In this document: piece after piece, positions 1 through 17,400 of the stretch | How the letters are laid out: every line of letters begins with the position of its first letter | Position numbering within the stretch: position 1 is the first letter of the stretch | DNA from: Glandiceps talaboti | Taxonomy: Eukaryota; Hemichordata; Enteropneusta; Spengelidae | DNA: 60,000 nt | NCBI RefSeq assembly: GCF_964340395.1 | Contig: NC_135549.1 | Coordinates: 7,330,001 to 7,390,000, forward strand | Direction of reading: 5' to 3' | Program-made: the position numbers and the translations under genes | Notes under the pieces: model-generated | Told to the model about the DNA's origin: nothing | What the model saw: the letters and a program-made list of their open reading frames with translations, nothing else | Databases searched by the model: none

Positions 1-141
1 ATAAGGCATTGTGCCGAAGACGATCCTGTAACGTTGTATACTAGAGCGACATCGGAGAATGACAACGAATGAGTTTGTTTGTCAGTGGTCATATATCTAA
101 TTTATCAAATGAGACAGAATGAATCAATCTTGTTTGGTCTT

Positions 142-513
142 ACTGGCCACCCATCGCTTAGCAGCTATTGAACAGGCACCCATCGCTTAGCACTGAGGTA
201 TTGGACAGGCACCCATGGCTTAGTAGCTATTGGAACCCACCCATCGCTTAGTAGCTATTGGACAACACCCATTGCGTAGTAGCTATTGGACACCACCCAT
301 CGCTTAGTAGCTATTGGACAACACCCATTGCGTAGTAGCTATTGGACAGGCCACCCATGGCTTAGCAGCTATTGGACTCCACCCATCGCTTAGCAGATAC
401 TGGACACCACCATGGCGTAGTAGCTATTGGACACCACCCATCGCTTAGTACATGTAGCCACCCATGGCTTAGTAGCTATTGGACAACACCCCATCGCTTA
501 GTAGCCATTGGAT
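142..513. repeat. Minisatellite, ~29-bp unit, ~13 copies
   Basis: Degenerate copies of CACCCATCGCTTAGTAGCTATTGGACA, with variants CATGGCTTAG and CATTGCGTAG. Spacing ranges from 22 to 33 bp. Open frames over it are artefacts. Confidence 0.9.
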
Positions 514-3200
514 ACCAGTTTTCAACCCCTGTGCCAATCAATTCATGCCTTCCATAAGGAAACATAACAATGTGAAGATACGGAGAATTATTGTTATAGT
601 TATTGCAGTATCTCGATGGCATACCCTCGTTGTCAATTTCACTGTCGATTTCACACAGGTTTTTGTTTCCTGCAACCAACGGGGAAATGAACAGTTTTCA
701 TAAGATACACCGTGGCATTATTATTTGTGAAAATGATTTCAGATTAAATTTATTGTTTCGACGAATTAAAAGGCTTTATTCCTATGAATCTTTTAAGCCC
801 AGTGGTTTAATACTACAACTAAATAAAAACCGACCTCTTGTCGTTGTCAGTTGACATGTGCTCTCTGGCGCAATTTTTCTGAGAATCAAAACCGTCTATC
901 CCAGTTACACACTTTGTATAGTATATATGTTACATTCTAAGCAATGTCAGTGTATAAAGAATATCTTCCAGCCCTCTCAACCTCAAATCTGCATCGATGT
1001 GCAAACGAAACGATTCAGTCATTCCCAGGTGTCGTTCGTTTTCCGAGAATGTGTTATCACGTACATATCACAGTGAAACCGTGAAACCTGCCAATTCATC
1101 ATACGTCCAATCAAGCGGGAATTATTACTGCCATCAAAGATAAGCTCGATCACATGCCATTATTTTAATTTTCAACATAAGCAATACACTCAATAAAGTT
1201 GCCTCAACATTTTGCCGATTTGGTCCAATATTTAGCATTTCACATACTAGGTAGCAGGATTGTTTTGAAGGCAGACACGACATGTTTTCAAGATTCTTGA
1301 ATTATGCCAGGATATTTAGTATCATGTTGTTTCAACTTTGGTATTTGTTATTCGATTCAGTAGCATTATATTGCCTAATTATTGAACATCCAAATAAACC
1401 TGAAAGCAAAGCTTCACATTCAAACTATCAGATCGATATGATTGCCACTGACTAAATGTCGACTGCGTCTAACATTCCATAGTCAAGAGTGCGCTGCAAA
1501 CGACGGTTTTGTCTTTTTTTTTGTACTCGCGTTAAATTCCGATTTCTACATTCCACCGATAGGAGGCGCAAAACCATATCTTGTGGTTCCTCGGTAGAGC
1601 TACGTATACCATTAAACAATCTTCAAATGAACATTAAGTATTTTAGTGAAAAAAATAGTATGTTCTAGGCACAGAAATAATACAACTATTGGCATGGTAA
1701 ATTGAGAGATCGACTCCTTTAATACCAGGCCACTGACAAGTATTCTGAAATAACAATTACGGGTGTCAGTTGTTAGACATGTGTCAGTCGTCCGGCAAAT
1801 ACTGCTCATTGAAATACGTGCCGGTCACCGTTCAAGAACAACTTGAGGTAGGAATTTGTTCTCGGTGTTTTACACTTTGTTTGAACATCAGACGTGACAT
1901 CCTCAAAAAAATAAGAAGAAACACCCACCCATTTATTTTGTTTACCGAAACCATGTTTGTTGAATTATAAGGGTGTTTGTCCTAATAACTGTCGACCATA
2001 TCAGTGGTACATACATGACTGTGTACAAAGATGAATATTCATAGGTTATTGATTTTTAAGTCATAGCTTAGTCGGTAGATTCGTTGGATGTTGTTATAAG
2101 GTGGAGAGTCTGTGGGTATACAGAAGATGAGCGTATATCCCATCAATGCCTCTAGTACTATAGAATCGTATCAAACCATTTTTAAATATTTTTTCTCAGG
2201 CTTTGAATTTTAAAAAAACACAAGGGTGGTTCGAAGATGTCATGTTATGTACATAGTTACACATTGACAATGGCAGTCTGTTTTAAATTTGAACTAGAAA
2301 GAATTTAAGGTCACGAAGCAAGGTTTTCCTTTATCATGATCAGTTAACGTTGTTTGTTAAAGGAATTGATGCTACATTTACAGTAAGCAATTATCAAATA
2401 TCATCTGATCTCTTTGCTAGACTATATTTCCTCGATTCTGGTTGATTTTTTTTTTACAAATCTGACAAAATAGGTGAAAATACAAACAATGGTATATAAC
2501 CTAACTGTGACTTTTGACTTTCTTTGTATGTGAGCGAAGACATTCGTCAACAGTTTGATCTCATCGTCGTCAGACAATCTGTATGCAATCGTGTACATCT
2601 TATATCTTGCTTTGTACAAGTTTGTCGAATTTGTTCGGTCTGTCTAATTTTGCATCGTTGTTTTTTTCTTTTTTTGAAAAAAAACTACAGATGTGTAAAC
2701 TAACCAAGCAAAAATTGTTGATGGTCTTATGGCATTTTAAAATCTACAATGGAATTCGAATGACCTCCCTGTAAAGAAAATGTTAAATTTGAAGCACGGT
2801 TGTACATGTTTACTGACTAAGCTAACAAGATGTACATTTTCGTAAACCAGAGGATATCTCTCCACTGACGATCCTATTCAGCATGTTCAGGGAGTAAAGA
2901 GGACAGTCAGGTATTTTACGACGATGAAGGTGGCGTGAACTTGTTAAATTGTATGGAAAGTCGTCCACTGAAAAAGTCAACAGAGCCAGGACACATCAAT
3001 TTCATCAACAATTTACAGTTCGTAATTACCAGTATCGGGTGTATAATTATATAAACTTACAATTCGCAAGTGAACTAATATATAAAGTGGACGTGTCAGA
3101 GTAGAATCTGGAATGTGGATGAAATAAATCGACAGTAAATCGTGTTAAATGTTATTTTAAAAGAGACAGATTCCTAGAATACACAGATTCAATTATTTGA

Positions 3201-3208
3201 TGACGTCA
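3201..3208. promoter_or_regulatory. Perfect CRE palindrome
   Basis: TGACGTCA, preceded by another TGA (TGATGACGTCA). Confidence 0.3.
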
Positions 3209-3945
3209 CCAGTGCGAACGCTCTCACCATGCTGGGTATGTGTCGCCATTTTCAAATAGGTCGCTACAAATAGAACCTGTTTCTAGTGTTGATATCGACA
3301 TGTCAGTTGAAAGTTTACTCAACTGACCACCTGTAGGTGTATATGTAACGTGTTTTGAAATCGGTGTTTACGCCCCAGGTAAAGCATGGCTGTCTAAATG
3401 ACGATGTGTTTATTTGAGACACAGTATAAACAGTAACCATGTGATTGTTATCTTAATATCGATTTGTGTATATGATGATGGTTGGAATTACTGAAATGAA
3501 AGTGTAACACTTTGCAATTATATAAGCAAGATTATGCTAATAATTTTCACATAAGATATTTTAAAAAAACACATCAATGATGGCGTTTACCTTGCAAAGT
3601 TCCCGTTATCCATTTGAAACTATTCAACAATACGGAAAAGTCTAATCTGGTCGGTCCAATTAACATCCTCGTTCCCAACCAAATAAAGTCGACCTCAATA
3701 TGATATTGATCATTAATGACGACCACACATTGGTTGCTACCTATGGTAAGTTTTAAAGTTTCAAACTTTCGAGAAATTTACTCTGCCAAAATGTAAAGTC
3801 ATTGACAGTGATCTTGAAAGAAATACATTCAGTTAACATGGTATAGATAATAACTAACTGACCAATCAGCACCTGTGTCATTAAGTTATCACAAGTCACG
3901 ATTCTGAGCGTTTTAAAAATACGAGAGAAGGTCACCCGATTGCTG

Positions 3946-3953
3946 TGACGTCA
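3946..3953. promoter_or_regulatory. Perfect CRE palindrome
   Basis: TGACGTCA in GCTGTGACGTCAAAC. Confidence 0.3.
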
Positions 3954-4517
3954 AACAGTCGATATGTGATGATCTGCCTGTGGTGTGAGGCAAACAGTTC
4001 AACATAGATGACTGAGAACAAACGTATCAAAAATCCTGCCGCTATTAAAATAACAAAGTGGATATACTATTTAAATAAAATGCTGGTTTAGAGATGACTT
4101 TGTATTTTGTACTTTTTTATGTACATAATGTCACCGATAATATTCTGTATATTTGACGGTCGCTTTTGTCATACGTATTATTCAAATGTTTACATGTTGA
4201 ACTACATTTTTTTACATTTTGACCAGTAAATATGGTTTAACTTGTTAATTCTGGATTTATCTTTGTAAGTGAATTCAGAAGCAGATGTACAACTTGAAGG
4301 ACCAGCTAAGCACCAGAGAACATACCTGTTATACAATAGCGGAACACACCTGTTATGCGACCAATAGCAGTATTTACTTAATGAACACCTGCTATGTTAG
4401 GACACCATTGAGCACTCGTCACAAATTCCGATAATTTAAAATGATACTTGTGGCTTTGATTAATTCCACAAGTATTATGAAAGAAAATTCCAACCCACAA
4501 TTCGTAAAATGTGGATT

Positions 4518-4757
4518 TTATACGGCGTCGCGTAGAAAACTCATGAAAATTACTTTAACCCAACGACGTTTGGACGTTTTTACTATTCGACCGTGCCACG
4601 TTTGAGTTGTGTTGGGTGGACTGACAACTGCATGCCATTCAAACACTCTCACTTTTTCGCATATGTCTTGAATTCTACTCCAAGTAACTTCGTTACTATT
4701 AAAGGAGTAATGTGGATAAGCATGGCCTGTATGATAAGAGGAACGTAAGGGTGACAT
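4518..4757 (-). CDS. Open frame of 79 codons, unidentified
   Basis: ATG-started frame rich in Trp, Arg and Lys (WSRIQDICEKVRVFEWHAVV; SKRRWVKVIFMS). Internal GTGAGA after GAAAAA could be a splice donor. No family recognised and no neighbouring exon found, so it may be chance. Confidence 0.15.
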   Translation of the reverse strand: MSPLRSSYHTGHAYPHYSFNSNEVTWSRIQDICEKVRVFEWHAVVSPPNTTQTWHGRIVKTSKRRWVKVIFMSFLRDAV

Positions 4758-5614
4758 GTTTGTCTTAATGTTTGTTTCCGTCTTAACTTATACCACGTCT
4801 TGAACCCCATTTATATAGCAAAACAGATGTGAATAATATTGAATGCAAAGTACTTGACATATTTTGGCCATCTTTCTGGGCGTGTCTGGATTAAGGATTT
4901 CCTAAGTGTTTTTCAAAGTTTGTCGGGTTAAATCTGTAACTTGCAGAGCATCACTTCAGGAAGACATGAGTGCACATATCACCTCAGACAACTACATACT
5001 CCATTACTACTTGAAGTGGTCTGAGATATGATAGAAGTGTGTTTCTAAATTAAAATACAAGGTGTAATGTAATATGAAAGCTAAGCTATAGCGCCAATAT
5101 ATCTCTTGCACATCGTTAGGCAGTGCAGTGAATATAGCAGTGAATGTTAGTCTTTAACACTGTGAACACAGTAGACATCTATTTTATATCAGAAAAACGC
5201 ACCTTGCAGACTTTTTTAAAATCATAATACTCTTGGAAAATTCCAGAATAAAAAAGGTTTGTGGCGAGAAAATTTGATGTTCTCCACTAGTAGACAAGCT
5301 AGATATGTGTTGCCCGTGAATTTCAATGGCAAGGTTTTATCATATATAAATATATGAACTACTATCAAGTTGAGAAATTATTCTTTAGTTTTACAAAATA
5401 CACAGTGAGTCATATTTTTCTTTGCTTTGAAATAGGTATTTGCAAAGTTAGAAGTTCGAGTCTTGTGGCCTATTACGCACGTCTTACACTAGAGAACGGC
5501 CTAGAATGTTTACGCTTTTCTATAGATATCTTAGTATTATTCAACTGTCCACCAATCATTACATATAACGGCATATTTCATCTGTCATTCAATCGAAATG
5601 TAGACATGGTTTGA

Positions 5615-5648
5615 TGACGTCATTTGTTAACGCTCAAAAATGACGTCA
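5615..5648. promoter_or_regulatory. Pair of perfect CRE palindromes TGACGTCA
   Basis: TGACGTCA at 5615-5622 and 5641-5648, 26 bp apart centre to centre. It is the full consensus for CREB/ATF bZIP dimers. Function unknown; no promoter or gene is recognised nearby. Confidence 0.4.
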
Positions 5649-7117
5649 TAGAATAATTGTTTCATATTATTTTCAATGATAATTTTTTTTGTCTATAATT
5701 GATTTTAGACATGATCTGTCAACATTTAATGAAAATAACTTGAGTAGTTCTAGACCTTACCCCTTTAGTTTGCATACAAACAACAGAAATACAGTCGGTG
5801 AAATTTGTACTACGAGTACTGTATTGATGTGGAAATAGCTAAGTTAGTGAAAGCATGATTGGGAAGTAATTGTATCTGCAGTCTTATTTAGTTTCTAAAC
5901 TATCGTTATGCTTGACTTCAACTCAAAGAAATAACACTTGCTGACTTGGAAAATACATTCAGAAATTTATAAGCGGCAAAAATGCAAGCGTTCTCATTTA
6001 CTGTATAATTTTTGGCAGTTTTGTTTTTGAAACACCATGCGTTGTACATGGCCACCGGGGCGTTCTCAGACATGAAACTGTTGAAGTCTGTGAATACCAC
6101 AAAGGGAAACATTCCAAAAGTGGAGTTTCCTTTTATATAAAGAAAACAAACAAGAAAATGTAACTTTGGAGAAATTTAAATGAATTCAGACTCCGTTTAG
6201 CAACATTAGATTTTTATAGTATACTTATGAAGTATTTCATGGGTTAAAGCTTAGGCCACCAAAAATTTGATTGGTGGTCTGAGGTTAAAGATAGTTTTAA
6301 AAAATAAGAAATTAAATAAATTTGAGAGTTTTTCACGAAGTTATTTTGAATTAATAAGGAATATATTAAAGGAGGCAACGTTAACAAGAAACGACAGAGA
6401 AGGGTGTTTTCCAACCAGCTTTGGCTGTTAGAGTTGACCTAAATTGTTAACAGAGAAGCATGTACGTCAACAAGAGTCGGGAAAGTTGTCAAAAATCTCT
6501 AGTTAAGATCGCTGTTAAGTTTCAGCAACTTTCACTCGTTGATTGATTGAAAGTTTGCACAGAAATGTGTTACCATAGTTACGATAAAGTGGTCTGAAGG
6601 GTTTAGTGGGAAGTCACTTACATTTACAATAAGTCGTACTTGAAATGGGACAATGTGCCATTTCTCAATGTGATATTCTCTCTGTTCGACCCAAGAAGAA
6701 TTCATCTCAACAAGTATGGCTACATAACACTTGCCTTTACTCTGACAAAGACGTCTCTACAAAAGAAATTGAGGAACCCATCGACCTCCACAGCGCCTTA
6801 TGTCGTGTCCCGAGTAAATTTATTGCTCCTCTGTGTATCAGAGGTCACGTGGTTGCATTTAAATCTGCATTATTTTACTTTTTTAAAAACGGCTTTTAAA
6901 TGGTCTGTAGAGGAAACAAACGGTTCATTTAGCTGTATATACAATATTGATGATGCGGCTAACTCATGCTATACAGTTATATAGTCTACCTGAGTGTATT
7001 TCAAACCGTTCCACACACTCTACAAAAAAATAAAAGATCCTTTGAAACTATTCTAGAGAATTCTTAAACATTTAATCCGCTCGGCAATACCGCAGCTGTT
7101 GAAATGAGCAAACAGAG

Positions 7118-7720
7118 TTACACCAATTCTTTCTTGATGTTTTTCAAAATGGCCTCAGGTGACATTAGGGTGAGGATAAAGACGGACGCCGGGACAGCCC
7201 CTAGCTAGCATTAAAACGCTCAATGGTAATATTGTGCCGTACAAATACACTAATGTGATCTTTAATTTATCTTGTGATCCAAGAGAAACAACAGTTTAGC
7301 CGTCGATTTTTAGCTTTTTGTCCCTTATCCTTGTGAGTTATTCCGTCACGTCAAATTGCATACTTCACGTTTCATTCTGTTCAACGTGTGGCGCGTTAAG
7401 CCGACATTTTCCCGGCGACAATTGCAATATGACACTGATGCTAACATGGTCTGTTTTACTGACAGAGTTTCGGGTTTGCTTATTTTGTTAAGCTGCACCA
7501 CGCATGAACAAACAGATTTTGAAGTCCAAACTGTATATCTTATCAATGAAACTGGTTCACTGTTCAGGTTGTATGTATGGGCGTTCCAGCCGCCAAACAT
7601 ACAAGAACTCCGATGGAGTTTATCCTGAAAAAAAAACTTTCAGAACTTACAACCATATCAATATATATGCATGTGTATATATATGTACATGCCTGAATAG
7701 ATCCAGTACTGTTACCCTAC
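7118..7720. other. Stretch after the last candidate exon; nothing firm
   Basis: A minus-strand frame at 7118-7200, after CTAGCTAG, would continue the unidentified gene in phase 1 and stop. However, its GACGGACGCCGGGACA core resembles the GACGGACACC motif at 21.8 kb, so it is probably repeat-derived. Overlapping frames on both strands at 7346-7628 are not recognised. Confidence 0.4.
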
Positions 7721-12890
<5,170 letters not shown>

Positions 12891-13156
12891 TCAACCAGAA
12901 GTCCGTTCACTAAAATCCTATATCGTATTGCGATTCGTTGTTTCCCATAGATCCATCGCTTCCCTGTCCTGTTATGTTAGGGGGTACAAATTAGTCTTCG
13001 ACGTTCACCACAAATATTGTAATCCACGACTCAGTTATTGCCACCGCTTGGTTTACGCGGACTGAGAGTGGTGTCTTGTATGATTGGGCTCCAGTAATCT
13101 AATACATTTAATTATATGTCCCGTTTTGTGCTAAACTTGCAGAAAGATATGGTTAC

Positions 13157-13298
13157 CTGCTATATGATACACGCCAGCAGAGTAGAGGTACGATTCGGCG
13201 GCCAACTTGACAATTAATCGAATGAGTAAAGTTAACGGCAACAGAGACACGGCTGCTTGGACATGTAGCACCCTCACAAGGAATCTGGGGGAAGTCAT
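13157..13298 (-). CDS. Candidate 5' exon with hydrophobic N-terminus
   Basis: ATG at 13298, 47 codons, then donor GCAG|GTAACC in phase 1. Residues 8-32 are strongly hydrophobic (VLHVQAAVSLLPLTLLIRLI), like a signal peptide or signal anchor. It does not fit in phase with the exon at 12853 or 12631, but phase 1 would let it splice to 8263-8304 or 7721-7840. Unidentified. Confidence 0.3.
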
Positions 13299-13933
13299 GT
13301 TTACGTAACCTGTGCTGATCCCGAGACAGGTGTATTATTTCGAGAATATCTCAACAAAAATTTGTAACGCAATGTTGTCATGGAACCCCTGTTGTACATA
13401 GAGTGAAGTGATGGCTCCTCCATTTGACTAATTGGACTGCATAGAGACAAGATAAACACAGTGTTATGGTGAGAAACTAGTCAAGTCTATTTGAAGTTAA
13501 AGAATTAGAACTAAGTAAGACTAATGGTGGCCAGAGATCAGAGATTATATTACACAGTTTTAATAATAAGCTTTTAACGGTCACATCATGTTTGTTCAAC
13601 AGAACCTTTCAAATATACAATCTGGGATTCGGCTTTCCAAAAATGTTAAATTCCAACGATTTAAAATAAAAATGTAGTTATAACACAGACTGCCATTGTA
13701 ACAGATACATCAAGTGGTTCCGATTGAATTTCTGCTTTGAATACATTGGTTACGTATTCCATGAGCTTTATAATAATAAACAAGAAAGGAGAGGTAGAAA
13801 GAAATATCCGTGAGTTATAAGCATCTCTCATGCATTGGTCAAGTTTCTAGCTTCGTACAAATGGTATAACTCAGAAAGCGTGGCCACTTGTTTGTTTATG
13901 CCCTAAACAGGAGTGTAATCTGTACCACACAGG

Positions 13934-14090
<157 letters not shown>

Positions 14091-14100
14091 TTATTGTATA

Positions 14101-14108
14101 TGACGTCA
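14101..14108. promoter_or_regulatory. Perfect CRE palindrome
   Basis: TGACGTCA just right of the GA/G-rich tract. Confidence 0.3.
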
Positions 14109-14950
14109 TCAGCACGTAATACCGTTCTGAAGGTAAATTTACGATAACCTGGGACAGGCGAATTAATAGCGTTCGAAATCGACGCCAGGGATACACTGGA
14201 CCGAAAAGTTCTCATCATATACATAAAATATTATTTTCATTGAAATGCAGTATTGTTGATGAATAGTTTCGAGTATTTTCAGTAAAGAGTGCGCCCTCAC
14301 TAGTGAAACCACAGAAAAATTAAGAAATCGAATATACGTACATATATTGAGGGTTTTTGATAGATAGAAGTATCTTTAGAAAGCATGCTTATAAACTCAC
14401 AATCTTTGGTTTATGACTTACCAACGTGTCCTAATAAACATCCCTGAATTCTGATCTTGTTATACCAACTGCAAACAGCTTGCCAAACAAACGACAAAAC
14501 GAGTACACAGATCACAAAACAGACAAGTTAAATCGACAATGACCGAAAACCGCTTGCATGTATGGTTGTAAACGTTCTTGTACAGTTTACGCACAGTATG
14601 TGTAAAAGTTTTCACTCTTGAGTAACTGTTATTAACTTTTATTTGATATTCCCCAAATCTCTAAGTACCGTGGAACCCGACTCGTCGAGTCGTCAGCTCG
14701 GTTATCAGACTCAAGAAGCTTAACATTTTTCCATGCTTTAATTACGGGGCATACTTTACATTCGTCCATATCGGAGTACTTCGGACAAATATTTTACCAG
14801 ACGTATGTACGACTTGCGACTTTAATTGCATTTATGCCATGATGTCATCTATATTCTTTTTTACACTTGTGCACTGCATCTTTAATCTTTAGGAGAAAGA
14901 GAGGGATAGAGGGCAAGAGTGCAAGAACAGGTAAGGGATAGGAAGCGAAG

Positions 14951-15061
<111 letters not shown>

Positions 15062-15253
15062 GGTGCAGGAGCAGGAGAAAATAGAGAGGAAAGAGGTTAA
15101 AACTGACAGAAAGGAAGGCAAAGGATCATGTTGTAAAAAGGTACATAAAGACAAAGAGAATGAAAAGGTCATTGGGACAGCTATAGAGTGACACAGTAGT
15201 AACAATAGAGATAGAGGGACAACAAGAGGGAGTAGGTTGAAGGTGGGACTCGT

Positions 15254-15408
15254 ATGTACATACATACATACATACATACATACATACATACATACATACA
15301 TACATACATACATACACACACATACATACATACATACATACACACACATACATACATACATACATACATACATACATACATACATACATACATACATACA
15401 TACATACT
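15254..15408. repeat. (TACA)n microsatellite with TACACACA interruptions
   Basis: About 38 tetranucleotide units; two CACACA interruptions near 15314 and 15342. Confidence 0.98.
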
Positions 15409-15409
15409 A

Positions 15410-15525
<116 letters not shown>

Positions 15526-16639
15526 AATCATGTAGAATGATATAGGGAAGGAGGAGTTTGCATTCTAAATTACTTAACTCTACACACAAAACATTGTTAT
15601 ATTGATATTGTCCTTTTCTAACATTACCAAATATTTTCTTTAAGCACTCCAGAATTGCATGCAGTATGTATACAGTCTGTGAAATGTTAAAAAATCGACT
15701 CTTTTGTTTATATGTCGACCAGTGTAAGTAGATGATACTTATATGCTTTAGCCAGCCATGCATTTCTGTTAAAGAGCTTCTCGGTTATTCAATTGATACG
15801 CTAGGCTGGTTCTGTTTCGGCTTAAAGTCTTACAGTCTCCACGCTTTTCAAAAAAACTTTCTTAATCTGTTTGTTTCGAGGTCTGAGAATGTCTATCAAA
15901 TTGTTGGGTTCCGTTGCCTTCACTGCATGGAACTGCGACCTCCAGGTGATTCGTGTCTAATCCATGGAATCTAACGAAATATTATAATATCACTTACACA
16001 AATCACGTGATTCGACGAGATTCCCGTGCTCTATATTCCGAGACGTCGATTTTGATATTATATCACGACCTCACGTACGTATGAAACTACAAAGCTGGGA
16101 TAACAGTGTACTTTTCTGGTTTGGTATTTGAGATATTTTGCATAAATAGAAGTCACGACAACAAACGCGACTTTTATTTTTAAAATGGAGTAACGAGTGG
16201 TTTGAGACCTGTGGTGGAGGATAAATAGTGTGTATGGGATAGAGAGAGGAAACTACTGGTAGTCTATCTGTCGCCTACAGTAGACAACAAAATCCCACTC
16301 TTTTTGGTATGTAACCATAAAGTATGTCAATGATTTGGGTATTTCCAAAATCTGTGGATTTTCCTTTATACCATTGATAGATAGTCAAGCCATAGGAAAC
16401 AGGCCACATTACTAAGGGACAGGTCAGTATGCTTAGTTGGGGAGGGGATTTGTGTATTTGTGTTCTTCTAAAAACTACCCCCCCCCCACCAAGTTCTCTG
16501 GAATAGGTACATTGTAAGTCTTGAGTCTTGCTTTGTAAAAATCTCGACATTTTGAGAGGTATGAATATCGGCCAGGAGTCGATTCCGAAGGGTTACAAAA
16601 GTATAGGTTAATGGTCGATCGCCGTAGGATTTAATTAAG
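15526..16639. other. No gene seen
   Basis: Low-complexity flank of the GATA array, then ordinary DNA; a nine-C run at about 16479. Confidence 0.6.
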
Positions 16640-17400
16640 TCTGTCTGTCTCCATATTTAGTGATGAGGTGAACCGTGAAGTTCTTTGCTTTTTGTAGTAG
16701 GTTCGTATTTGTCAATTCATATAACAGTGCATTGGTATAGCTGTATAGAAATTGTAGAATGTACGAATGTAAGGCAGGTTTGTTGCGAATGAATCAAATT
16801 CGTTCAATGTGTAGAATCTGATGCATATTGATATGGGTGCGAATAATGTGCTGTTTGAAGTCGCGGATACTAGTACTATCAAACATAAATCTTGAGCAGA
16901 GCTAGTTGGAAGCATTGTCCTAGATCCAGCACGGATACCATTAAAGTAATTACGGATGGCAAGCAATCATATCGAGATCATTGAGGTGTAGTTTGGTATG
17001 GGGGTGGGGGGTAATATTGGATACTGACTTTGAAATGTTAGGTATAAGTTTGATAAACTTGCTGGTTGTCATCTGCATATCGATGGAAGTTTAGATTATG
17101 TTAGCGAATTACAACGACTGATTGCCATTATTGAAGTGGTCTGATGTATATAGTGAGAACAGGGACAGGCGAAGTACTGAACCTTGTGGAACTCTGAATT
17201 GAAGTGAACTCCGAGATGAAAATTGACCATCAATGACGACTGATTGAAACCGGTTAGATAAACATGGTAACATGAAGTAGCGGTGTAGACTGAGATCGAC
17301 AAAACGAGTGAAGAGAATGGCATGGGTAATAGTATCGAATGCGTTAAAACAAGATGTGGGCTATAATTTGCAAGGACGAATCTCGTATGAGCTCTAACCT
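16640..17400 (-). pseudogene. Decayed non-LTR retrotransposon (L2/CR1-like) reverse transcriptase fragment
   Basis: Minus-strand remnants of the RT domain are visible across frame shifts. FNAFDTITHAILFTRF (about 17339) is the palm motif after AAFDT. SVVIDGQFSS precedes LQFRVPQGSVLRLSLFSLYT, with VPQGSV at 17175-17192. The catalytic box YADDNQ is at 17068-17079, about 32 residues later as expected but after a stop and a frame change. Further on, NALLYELTNTNLLQKAKNF resembles the conserved thumb block. Stops and shifts show it is dead. The 5' part, endonuclease and 3' tail were not recognised. Confidence 0.85.

Larger units (their letters stand above)
514..7117. other. Gene-poor stretch
   Basis: AT-rich, moderately CpG-containing DNA with no recognisable exon. 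Frames of 60-114 codons occur on both strands (for example plus 6640-6984) but show no known domain. Notable items are the four CRE palindromes and the minus frame at 4518-4757. Confidence 0.6.

Noticed and set aside
142-513. CRISPR-like spaced repeats
   Set aside because: Spacing and 'spacers' are themselves repeats; an animal minisatellite.
4275-4330. Plus-strand KQMYNLKDQLSTRE coiled-coil-like stretch after an AG
   Set aside because: No donor follows and the frame soon runs into short local repeats; too short to support.
7118-7200. Possible terminal exon of the unidentified gene
   Set aside because: Phase fits, but the acceptor lacks a pyrimidine tract and the sequence shares a GACGGAC-type core with repeats at 21.8 kb.
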